A stretch of 64,000 bases of DNA from Nectonema munidae (Eukaryota; Nematomorpha; Nectonematoida; Nectonematidae). Location: NCBI GenBank assembly GCA_030549495.1, contig JAUIRK010000099.1:744001-808000 (forward strand), written 5' to 3'. Below, one piece after another: positions 11,776-23,400 of this stretch. Positions within the stretch are counted from its first letter, which is position 1, and each line of letters starts with the position of its first letter. The notes under the pieces were generated by a model, which saw only the letters and a list, made by a program, of their open reading frames with translations, searched no databases and was not told the origin of the DNA. Both the position numbers and the translations under genes were made by a program.

Positions 11776-12060
11776 AAGAAAAAAACCGCGTATAACAAAA
11801 TTTATTGCTACAATGCTTTAAATTTATATATCAAAAGTATAATTGACTCTGAAAATCATACATATTAATTAACGAACCTTATCTGTATAATAATATGTTT
11901 CCTAACATTAATAATTATGATTACTCTTTTGAATCTAAATCTTAACCTGCTTTTACTGCCTTCGTATATAAAAAATGTTTAGATAAATTTCTTCTTCATG
12001 AATATTCTTATGATTTTATAACTACTACTCACTGTAAGTCTATCCACTAGTTTTATTTGC

Positions 12061-12640
12061 ATGTCTGTTTATTTTCCTTCATATTCTAATTCATATATTA
12101 ACGTTGTCTTTTCTCAGATTTTCAAAGATATTTCTTTTTCAAACATTTTGATTATTTGTGATATGAATGCTCGACACTCTTTATGGGATGTTAAAACCAA
12201 TTCAAGAGGTAGGCTTTTATATGATAAAATTATTGAGCCTACCCTTAACATAATTGACTCAGTTAAGACTTTAATTTAAGTTCACATATTGATCAAACTT
12301 TATTAGTGATGTAATGGAAATTTTCATACAAATCTGGAGAATACTTGATGAAATTTTAATGTCTGATCATAAATTTATTGAAGTTCATATTGATTTTGAA
12401 CTAATTTCTCTTGAAAACAATTTTAGGAAAATTTTTAATATTAAAATCTTTGCAAAAAACATAAAATATGAGATTAATGAAAACTCTGATATTCTTAAAG
12501 ATAAAATCATATATAATAGTTGTGATATTGAAGTATTTGCGGGAAAATTGACACAGTGTCTAATACGTGCTTCCAATAGAAGTTCCTTTTTAATCAAATG
12601 CAATAATAACTTTTTGTGTGCCACTCTGCATTAACTTAGA
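12061..12640 (+). pseudogene. LINE endonuclease remnant (I/Jockey-like)
   Basis: The first frame (12061-12279) gives VYFPSYSN followed by IICDMNARHSLWD and NSRGRLLYD, the GDFNAHH-like block of I/Jockey endonucleases with Gly replaced. After a frame change, MSDHKFIEVHI (the SDH block) and a connector follow to about 12634. It is the same element as the ORF1 at 11290. Confidence 0.8.
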
Positions 12641-12955
12641 AGGAAGCTTATGTTTGCATACAAACAGTTCAAAAAAAGTAAATGATTTGGAAATTTATCT
12701 TAACACTGAAAGATTTTAAAGGAATAAAATATATTTTTTTAAAAAAGGAAAATGGAAACGATTCTTAGATTTTGACAGAAACACTTTTTGGAAAAAAATA
12801 AAAACTATAACAAATCTCAAACGCCAAACAAATCCTAAATATTTTATTTTACCACATAACTCCTCTGCTACAATCTCATCTGACTGGATGAATATCATTA
12901 ACCATTTCTTTCCAAACGTCTCAATATGTAATATAGGAAAACCTTTGTATTATCA
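12641..12955 (+). pseudogene. LINE linker/RT N-terminal remnant
   Basis: With frame changes the plus strand reads FWKKIKTITNLKRQTNPKYF and ATISSDWMNIINHFFPN, the connector found before the RT of I/Jockey-type elements. No RT core follows, so the element is truncated here. Confidence 0.6.
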
Positions 12956-13410
12956 GGTTGTATATGTTATGGTTGTATACCTTTCTTGGTAGCTCTTTTT
13001 TCATTAGAAATTTATATTCTTCAAGTGTGTTCGAAATTTTTTTTATAATTATAAAATTACTATTTTCCTCTCTCAAAGCATTTTGATTAAAGAATCTTCT
13101 GGATGATCTTAGACTTTTTTTATCAGTATCGTGTATTTTATTATCAGGCCTGAATATTTGTCAACCAATCTCATTTCAAAGGTTTTTTTCTGATGAATCA
13201 TTTGTGATGTTCATTATTCAATTACAAAAAGTTGTCCACGTTCTTCATCTAAAAAAATTATTTCTTTGACACAAAAGGAAAAAATGGACAAGTTCAATTT
13301 AAATTAAAAATATTTTGATAGTGACTAAATTCTCACATATTGGCATCTGTGACATTTTTGATAAATCTGACCTATTCTAAATTTTCAGATTTCTTACCCA
13401 TCTTAGCTAA
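12956..13410. other. noncoding
   Basis: No recognised feature. Decayed minus-strand reading (EEYKFLMKKELP region near 12985-13030) could be another transposon scrap but is too short to call. Confidence 0.35.
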
Positions 13411-13414
13411 ATGT

Positions 13415-13930
13415 TAATTGTAATCCTAGATGATAAGCTATAGATTTAAATATTTTTCATTTGTAAAAGAGGAACTTCTTTTTCACAGTCAAAATCTTTT
13501 TTGAAGCATCTAATATTATATAATTAAACCACCTCCTAGTTCATTAGAACATGGTAGATCTTCCATTTAGTCAATATACCTTTTTTTTTAATTATTTGTT
13601 TTGATCACATGTTCTCTTTTCAATTAGTTTTCAACTTGGTTCCTTCTCTCATACAAATTTTCAAAAGATTTTATAATACGTTTTGTTTTTTTTAATAAAT
13701 ATTTCATACTCAAGATGATTGTATAAAGTATTATAAGCCAAAATATACAAAAAAAGTATATTTTCACTATATATCTAATATGCAGCCGTTTTTTGAAAAT
13801 TTTTTACAGAACTGATTTTCAGGCATACATTACTAATTCAATTGCCACTTCGAGATATTTTTTAACCGTATTATATAAAATCCAGTACAGAAATAAAATA
13901 AGCATGGTCGATTTGGTATAAAACATATTT
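13415..13930. repeat. dispersed repeat, copy 2
   Basis: Direct-orientation copy of positions 1-500, with the same landmark phrases in order. It ends where a hAT-like terminus begins (about 13985). Together the two copies bracket 13 kb of nested repeats. Confidence 0.75.
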
Positions 13931-13984
13931 TATTAAATATCTGTTAAATATTATATTTTAGAATATTTATACTTTTAGATTTTC

Positions 13985-14058
13985 TTCACTTTACTCTCCC
14001 TTCTTTTTTGTCACGACCCATTTTATTTTTCACGCGACCCACACTTTGAATAACGCTG
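13985..14058 (-). mobile_element. terminal fragment of a hAT-type element
   Basis: Read on the minus strand from 14058: CAGCGTTATTCAAAGTGTGG, then gtcgcg, then gggtcgtgacaaaaaagaa. This matches the 5' end of the transposase-bearing hAT copy at 57885 (cagggtatttcaaacggtgg, gggtcgtgacaaaaaagaaa). It lies about 300 bp beyond the receptor kinase stop codon. Confidence 0.7.
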
Positions 14059-14239
14059 GATTAGACTATGCCTTATATTAGAATACTTTTTTATTTTAAA
14101 TACCCATTCTGCAATATGCTTTACACAGTCTATTTGTGTTTCATCTTCAAAATCTACATTCAAATCGTCTATTGAAATAGTGAGTAATAAAATGGAAATA
14201 TATGACATTTGCGAATTTGCCGTGAAAGAGTATAAAAGT

Positions 14240-14245
14240 TTTATT
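14240..14245 (-). promoter_or_regulatory. candidate polyadenylation signal of the receptor gene
   Basis: AATAAA on the minus strand, about 112 bases after the stop codon at 14357-14359. In such AT-rich DNA the hexamer occurs by chance often, so this is only a candidate. Confidence 0.3.
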
Positions 14246-14356
14246 TACTGTATATAAATTTAAAACAAACTCTAAAAATATATTTTTGGATAGAAGCGTA
14301 TAAAAATAAAAAGCATGCTTGAGCAAAAATAAGGAAGGCAAAAATCGTGCATGACT

Positions 14357-14459
14357 TCATAAAAGCTTTTGTATAAAATTGATAAACTTTAATTCAATTT
14401 CTTCAAAGGAAGGTCGTTCACAAGGATTTTCTTTCCAACATTCCTTCATTAAGTTATAC
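14357..14459 (-). CDS. receptor exon: kinase C-terminus and stop
   Basis: Encodes [20 protein letters not shown], then [13 protein letters not shown] and stop. 'M x x C W x x x P x x R P x F' is the closing signature of tyrosine kinases. There is almost no tail after the kinase domain. Confidence 0.96.
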
Positions 14460-17400
14460 CTAAAGTGTTGTCAAGATATTACGTTCAATTATTCAGCAAA
14501 GGTACAATTTGTTTAAAATATTTACAGTTCTTTGTTGCAGTTTTCGGGTTTGGCAAGTCTGTACCCAGAATTAATCAAATTGACCAAATCGAAGGCATCA
14601 ACACCTGGGTAAGGGTGACGACAAAGCGTTGTTATCTCCCATAGCACAATGCCAAATGACCATCTAAAAAGTTGTAATATGCCAGATTTAATTTTTATCA
14701 TCTTTATTATGATATAAAAAGAGAAACTATAATCTTATTTTTTCCATTACTAGAATCACCTATCTCTCTTCTCATTTTAAAAATTAATTACCAAAAATAA
14801 AAAAATTGAAAAAACTGGACACTTTATTGGTGATGTTGGTGACTAGTTTCGGATTATAAAATCCCTTTTAAAGAAAATATATATAAATGATAAGGTAAAG
14901 GTACCCCGGGGTGTTTTCATCGAGAAGGCACAATTGCGCAGCTTGTATCGAACTATGAGGAAAGCAGGCTTGATGCGGAATCGAACCCAAGACCTTGAGT
15001 TATCGAATCCAGCATCCAACCAACCCTACTCACGCAAACTCTAAGATAAGATAGAGAAAATGAGTGGCTATGTTATCATTTATATATATTTGCTTTGAAA
15101 AAGGAGTTTATACTCCGAAACTAGTCACCAACATCACCAATAAAGTGTCCAGTTTCAACAATTTTTTTATATTTGTTATAATTTTTTGACCTGAATGGGC
15201 CTATCTGTCAGAAATATTGCTTCTTAATTATCAAATAACGAAAATAAAATGGAATTTAAAAAAATTATTTAATTTGCATTAGAAAGAATTAAAGTAGATC
15301 TATAATTATTTTAGTATTTTATAGACTAGTTTGCTTGAAAATATGTAATAATAGATTTTTACATCAAACAGATTTAAAATATATTTATTATATACTTAGA
15401 TGCATTTCATCAGGAAAATGAAAGGTGTGGTGAGAGTTAGTTAAGAAGATACTTACACATCGCTTTTCGTCGTATATGTGTTGTCAAGGATAGCTTCTGG
15501 AGCCATCCACTTTATGGGCAGCTTGCCGTTCGTCTTTTTGCAGTAGATATCTTTTTCGTAGATATCGCGACTGAGGCCAAAGTCACTAATTTTCACTATT
15601 TTACTCTCACACAACAAAATATTTCTTGCAGCCAAATCACGGTGAACGAATTTCTTCTTGGCTAAGTAATCCTACAGAACAAAAAGAAGAAGATTTTTGG
15701 ATCCAAGAGCATGAAAATTGTTACCATTCCACAAGAAATTTGTTTCATGAAGTTAATCAAGTCTAATGGAGTGATTGGTTGATCAAAAGCTTTTTTGTGC
15801 ATGATAGGCAAAGGATCGTATATGATTGGTGTTTTGCTGTGTGCTTTAACATTGACTCTATCGTGAATGAGAGAGGATAGCGAAATGTCAAAGTTGTGAT
15901 CACTTTTTTCGGAAGAAGATTCATTACTTCGGTTCAACGAGTTTGAGGACGTAGAAGTATCATACTGGAAATGATAGTGACTTAGATAATCTGAAACACT
16001 TGGACAATTAGAAGTCTTATTCAGAGGCTGCAAAATATTTTCCTTCCTATTTAGATTAAATAGGATGATCGAGTATGGATTCTAAATAAAAATGACTTGT
16101 TAAATTAGTAACATATTGCTTAGTCTAATATGAATTTCTTTTTAAAATCATGCTGGTAAACGTAGAATATTATCATTTATATGGTAAAAAGGTAAATGTT
16201 TTCATCGAGAAGGCACAATTGCGCCGCTTGTATCCAACTATGAGAAAGTAGGCTTGAAACGGAATCGAACCCAAGACCTTTTTGAGTTATCGAAACCTAG
16301 TATCTAACCAACCTTACTCACACTTCCTTATATAATTTGTATGGAACAAAAATCTATAGAACCACTTCAAAGTTACATTTTTGTTCAATTTAATGCCTCA
16401 TTATCGCATGCATATAATACTAAATCCATTATCTACACAAAATAAACAGAGTATTTTGTGTTGTTAATAAAATAAATAATACGTCTTTTCTGAGAGCTTG
16501 TAGAAAGGCATGCAAATCTCCATATGGACAAAATTCCAGGATAACTGCTAAATTGTTTTTCAAGCAATAACCCACCATGTTAACTATATTGGGATGGCTT
16601 CCAATACTCTCCATCATTTTGATTTCTTCGATTAAATTTTTTTGATCTTCCTTTGTTGGACACTCTTAATATCATTATATCATTGGATAGTACACATTTT
16701 TCATTAAAAAAATAAAAATAAATTTTAAATTTTGTTTTTTAGACAAAAAATTAGATTTTAAAAGAACTATTTTTATCTATAAATATGTAAAATAAAGAAA
16801 AAAAATGTTCAAAGATTAATTATAAAAAAATTACCTATAGTTTCTAGAGTATTTTAATTATAATTTTGTTTGAATACACGAAGGTGTAATTTGAAAAGAG
16901 AAAAAGAAATAAAAAAAAAAGTATTAATTTTATTACGTAAATGTTTTTTATTGATTTATTAAAAAACTTCTAAAAGCATAAATTTACCTTTTAGCATTTT
17001 TACTGCAACATCTTCTTTGTTGTCTTTGGAGAGGAGTTTGGCCTTGAAAACTTTTCCAAAAGCACCGGAGCCAATTTCGTTCTTTATCGCGATTTTGTCC
17101 CACGAGATTTCAAAGTTTATGCCTTGAGAGTTTGGTAGCATCTTCAGGTTGATGGAAGGCAGACGCTGTGCATTTCCGTAATACTGGTTGAGTTGCATCG
17201 TAAACCGCAACTAAAGTTAAGAAGAAGTTACAGTCTTTTTGATTTCCAAAACTATTGCTCATGCATAATTTTGATTTGGAATATGTGAAATTAGAAATTG
17301 CACCAGCGAGCTTTACTAATATAAATGCCATCATTGTGTAACAATTTGTTTGCTATCAACAAACTAAAAATCTAAATAGAACCGCTCCCAGATAGCGAAA

Positions 17401-20400
17401 CGATACGTAGGGAGATTGCAGTTAGTAGTCTTTAGGACCGAATTATCTAGTCCAAGACTAGAGCCATATATAACTTGTTTCAATGTATACTTTTCTTCAG
17501 ACTTTAAATTATAGAAACTTAAACTGCGTAAAAATCTCTAGTAAAATTACTGAAATAATGGCATCTTTCAAAATGAAAAGAAATAAGATAAAAGAAATGA
17601 AAATCAGAAATGACTTGAATATTAGATTTACAAATATTTGAACAAAAATTTTTTAATTCACTGCATACATGCTTATATTCATATTTTTTTTTATATTTTT
17701 ACAAATTCTCCATCCAAGAAAAATTTATAATCTAATTTTGAACTTCAATATGCAAGACATATTACTAATCTTTACAGACATCATTTCTATGCCAGTTTTA
17801 AATGACGTATAAACTAAACTAGTAAATAAAATAACAAACCATTTCAGTATCAGTATGTACAACTAATTGCATGACAAATCAGTGACAAATAATGATTATA
17901 TTTACATAAAATAAAAATAGATTGGAAAAAGCACGTGATCATTGATAGCTTGGATCTAGCTAATTTTTGACTTCATAAGCGTCAAAATTTTTCCTGGATT
18001 CCATATTTTAGCAATATGAAAATGTTTGTAGTTTTATTTTACCCTCTGAGATTGAGAACTGGAATAGTTCGATATATAAAACGGGTAACTAATTTTCCAA
18101 GTCCATAAGGCCTTCGCAGTTATTCTTGTATTTAGTTGGAGATTTAGTAGTTAAGATGGTTTAATAGTTAGTTGTATGTTTTCGTTTATTAACAAGTTTT
18201 CGTATAACTTTAAAGTTTATAACTAATTTACAAACAAAACAGCAGACAAAATAACTTACTATTTAGTTGACAAATAAAAAACAGACTACTTTATACAAAA
18301 AAAAACATATGGTGAAAAAATGTATATCAAATTGAATCAGGATGCAAAGTCTTACGTCGTTATCTTTTGCTGTTTTTTTGTTTTGAGCTCGACTGCAGTA
18401 ATTCTTAAGCAAGAAGTAAAAAAGGAGAATGAATATGACGATGAAAATGATTGGTCCAACTGTCATGAAGATGGTACTGCTTTTGAAGAAGTATTCCTCT
18501 GTGTACGTTCCGAAAAAAGGTTTCATAATATGATTTAGACAAAAGAAAAATTTTGAAATATAATACCATTGTAAATTTTTTCGCTTGGGCCAGTGGTGAA
18601 CTGAGTGAAGCGTTCTTCTCCAATTCCGCCATCAGAAATGGCATACACCCAAATGTGGTAGAGAGCATGCATTTTCAAGTTTGTCAGAATGCAAAAATTT
18701 TCATTCTGTTGTAGGGTGAGAAAAAAATATTTATTTATAAAAAATTTTAATTTATATAATTATTATATTTATAACTACTTTAGTTTCATGTAAGTTTTAA
18801 AATTAAATTAACCCTTTCGTGACCAGGAATATCAGACGATATTTATTAAAAAGCAGAAGATTCATATACAAAATTATTTGAAAAAGCAGACGAGGGTCAG
18901 ATAAATTGGTCACGAAAGGGTTCATAAAAATTAATTTTCTCAGTTTTTGCGAATATTCTAAAAAAGTTTTAAAAACAAATAATGTACCAATTTTAAGGTC
19001 ATTCATTTTAAGGAATCTTGGGTTAATTTTTTATTTTTAAAGTTTCTTAAATTCAAAATTTACTCCTTTATTTTGCTGTTTAAATAAGATTAGTTCAATT
19101 AATTAATTGGTAAATTGGTTTAGATCAATTTTGAGTAAATTAAGAGTCGTTAAGATGAAAAAAAATGTGAAAAATCGCATCTGTTTGAGATAGTGCATTG
19201 GATGTGTTGATGAAGAGTCATTCGCAAAAGTAGTCGAGTTCAAGAACCTTCTTGCTTGTAATCTTTTTATTAGATTAATGATCCAAAATTGCGAATGTAT
19301 AATAAACTTCGAAAGTTTAAGAATGACCTTGAAATGTTATGGAAGACATAGTTACTCAAGAATGGGGTTAACGGCTAGGAGGAATAATAAATTTTACAAA
19401 TTTGACATCTCAACATATGATTTGGTCATAAACTTGTTTTCTAGATCTCCTAATTTTTCAGCGATTTGCTAGGTATTTGTAGTTTTATGAAAGAGGATTA
19501 AATTCTTACTGAGTTAGTATTCATTTCGCGAACTTTAGGCTTTTCAACGAAAATTTTTTCAAGATTCGGTATAAATTTCCATTTACAAACAAAATTCTTG
19601 ATCGCTTCAATTTGAGAAAATTTGGGATAATTCCATGTGACGTTTGCAATCATTCCGGCAGAAGTTATCTTCGTAACAATTTGCAAATTCTCAACTTTGC
19701 TTGGTCCTGTGAAAAAAAGAGAAACGTGAAAAAGAGAGATGGCGAAATATTTCAGAGTTGCAAGAAAACTCACCGCATCTTGATAAGTTGTAATTTGTTG
19801 CTTCTAAGCAATCAGGCACTTTGAATACGATGGACGTTTTCTTGCTTTCGTACTGCCAAGAGCGATAGGCGGAGCGGACATCAATTTGGTACTTCATGTT
19901 GAATGAGAGTCCCTTCAAAAGGATTTTGTAGTGTCGCGGCTTTGATTAATAAAAAATCGTTAAATAAACGTCAAACGAGTGGAGAAAAGGGCGGGATAAA
20001 GGGCGCGTGGTAAAAAGTATATAAAAATGTCATTAGTAGAAAAATGTTAAAGAATCTAATTTCTTGAATGTCTGGCTGGAATTAAATTGAAAGGTGAAGA
20101 AACGAATTTTGCATGTATTTCAACCTTTTGGGAACTTCTTTATATTTGTACTTCTGTACATGAAGGAAGCCATTTTGTGCCGCAAACATACACGAGTAAA
20201 AATGCACATGTGTTTGAAATTTGTGTTGAAGTTGATGTAGCCTGCCGTTCAAATCACACCAAGAAGCTTTGAAATTCTCAAAGTGCGATTTTAGCACGTA
20301 AAAATGGTGATAAATTTAAACGACAAACCGAACGCGGTCTTTCTCGCAGTCGATTCTCAGAGATGAATGATGAAGGTGATGACCAATCGAATAGAAGAGA

Positions 20401-23400
20401 AGTTATGAAGTATGATGAGGCTTACGTTTGTGACTCTGTGACTGTGGTAGTGGCTCTCTTTGGACGAGTACCAAAAGAATGTGTAGTGGCAGGTTCTTTG
20501 AGGAGAGGGCAGCCAAGAAATTTCGCAATCCAGAGATTGGCCATTTGTTGAAAAGTTGTCAATCTTCAGTGAGACAGGTTTCTCCGGGTAAACTTCTCCT
20601 TAAGGATGCATCAACGCGTGATTCAAAAATGAGACAAAGAAATTAAGTGCTAATGTGCAAAGACTTGAAATAGTTCGTTTTAAAAGTAACTTTGTTATCG
20701 TTTTCGTTATCTTGTGGAAACGCTCTCTTTAAAATTATGAAGCCTATTTTTTTCAAAAAAAAAATCAAAAAAAAATTTGTCAATTTTTCAAAAACTTAAT
20801 TTTTTTATTTGATTTTTTACCGTCTATTTATTTTTATTGCTTTATACTTTTTTTCTGAAAATAGAAAATTTGGTTACATAAAAAAATTTATTTTTGAATT
20901 AAACTTAGCTACTTATTTTAAGCAATTTTTGAAAATTATTTAATTCAAATTTTACGCAATATAGAAAACAGATATAATTGAACGTCATAAGTTGAAATGT
21001 GTATTTGAATTAAACATTTATCAGTAGAACAAAAATAATACTTTGAACATATGTGCAAAAGTTATCGTTAATTTTCGGATTAGGAATATGTTGTGATTTA
21101 CTCCAACCTTTTTTTAAAACAAACATTATTATAAATGCTTCCTTCTAGTAAGAAAGATGATGAAAGTTGGCTAAACAAGATGTAACGATTCTTACTTGGG
21201 TCGAACTGATTATTATTTAATCCAATCAAAATTAAAACGTCTGAACTCATTCATAATGTAAAAATGTTAAAATTTGTAATATCCATCTGATTTATTGGGG
21301 AATTATTTTCTTTATAAAAAATAAATAATAATTTTTCGAAAGAAAATAAGAATCAATATTGGATTCCAAATCAGCAAGAATCCTTGAATCGGTAAATCTC
21401 AGCACTCTTTAAAATAATTTCTTATTTTGAAACTGAAAGAGTTGGTGTTTCAGTTTTCACAATTAGTACAAAGCTTTGCATCATGTCGTGTATGAGTTCT
21501 GATTTTATCCTGCTTTTTCGAAAATATATGTACAAAGGATTTAATCAAGATTGGATTTAATCAAGATGTGATGCGAATGAAATCGTTTGATGAGTGTGAA
21601 TACAAAGGAAAGGAAGAAGTGCGTACTTTTGTGAGTTAGGATCCATTCGGAAGTCTTTGGTGCACTCACGACCCCAGAAAGCGAAACGATGCTCACTTTG
21701 AATTGGTAGTGCGTGTCTTCCTTCAGCTTGTCAATTGAAATGTAGTCTTTTTGTGTCTGAAACAATGCAATCAAATTTTTAAAACTTTTTCTTCCATTAT
21801 TCGGTCCCTTCTCTTACATGAGCTTTTACGAGAAATTATCAGAAAAGAATCTACCTTCTGATTCTTCTTTGATGAAGATACTTTAATAAATACACGATAC
21901 AATGACGTTTTTATAAAAAGAAATACGAAATATGGATTTATGATTTTGAGATGGAAAAACTTTTCAGATCAATGTTTTTGTGAGAAAAACAATACAGGTG
22001 AAGTGAATCATTTGATAATAATATACGAAATATTCCGAAATCGTTCGATGAATGAATGACGCTTTTATTTAAACTTACGATTGTTAACTGATAACGTTAT
22101 CCAACGACATAAAAGGTATCCAATGTAATTACCCAACTTTTATTTCTCGATACATCGATCACCCTATATATTTATGTTTGTAGAAAGAATTTTTAACGTT
22201 AAATTCTACTTATTGATTTTAAATTTGCTTCATGAATAATAAAATTCAATTTTCATTTGTTTGTTTTCATTTTGCAATTTTCATTAATTTGCTAATCAGG
22301 CGTTAACTTTATCGAATCCTTATACGCACTGCTTTTGATGCTTTCATTTGAATTGGCGTTGAATTTTGTAGTGACCAAATTTCCCATAAAAAACATCTCG
22401 CTTCTTTGAAAAAGACTGATCAAAACATACGAAGAGAACCCATGTTTTGATATTGAAATAGGATCTTCAATGCCTCATTTGCAATAACGGCCAGTCTTCT
22501 CACAAAATAATAAAAAATCGAGAAAGGAAAGGGCTTCGCAAAACCTAAATTAATAAATCACGACATTTTTCCCACTCTATGCTAAAGCCATCCTCTCTTT
22601 TTAATCCATTTATTCCATAGGGGCACACTGCCCGTAAATGCCGCGAAATTGGCCAGGAAGCAATTGAGTGTGAATTTTTAAGTGTGGACTTGAGTGATTG
22701 CAAATACCTTTCCAAGAACACTCCAATCGCTCGCATTTTCGTGAATTCTGCTCCTCGCTTGCACCACAGAGAATCTTGGAAGATTTTGTGACTGGGGCAT
22801 CAAGAATTTTAAGTTTGTGTTGGCTGAGAGAATGACAGTTGACTCGAAGATCGGTTCTCCTATCTTTGGATTCGTTTGATACGTTTCTGTGCAGACAACG
22901 TCCACTTTCTCGATCCGAATTAGTTCATTTCGCGTTTGTTCTGAATAAAATTGCTGAAAATGGAAGTTTCCTTGATTTCAGAAAAATAGAATTTATTTTA
23001 TGTATTTCATTGAAAATATTGTGCATTTTATTTCTCCACAAAAAAAATTGTCATCCTTTTTATATTTCTTTTATTTTAAGACTAATTTGAAAAACTTTAC
23101 TGGAATGTTTTTTTTTAAAAAATATAGTAAAATTTGCTAAACTTAAAAATATATTAAAATTAAAACTACAAATTAGATTAACACTGGGTTTAAAAAAAGT
23201 TGCATAATTCAGAAGATAAAATCATTTTTAATTAAACTAAAATACAAGAACAAAGATTACAAGATAATTGCTCTGAGTAAATCCCATTAAATACCTTATG
23301 AGTGCTTGCGTACTCCTTATTTTTTATTTTGAAATTTTTCGTTTATACGCTGAGGTCTAGTTTGTCAAAAACAGACTAAAAGAAAAACTAATTAAAGATT

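Noticed and set aside
18320-18538. Plus-strand open frame with a hydrophobic start
   Set aside because: Antisense of the receptor membrane exon (18356-18498), which has matching splice phases and a proper transmembrane segment on the minus strand.
20363-20551. Plus-strand open frame
   Set aside because: Antisense of the second FN3 exon; no splice or homology support on the plus strand.
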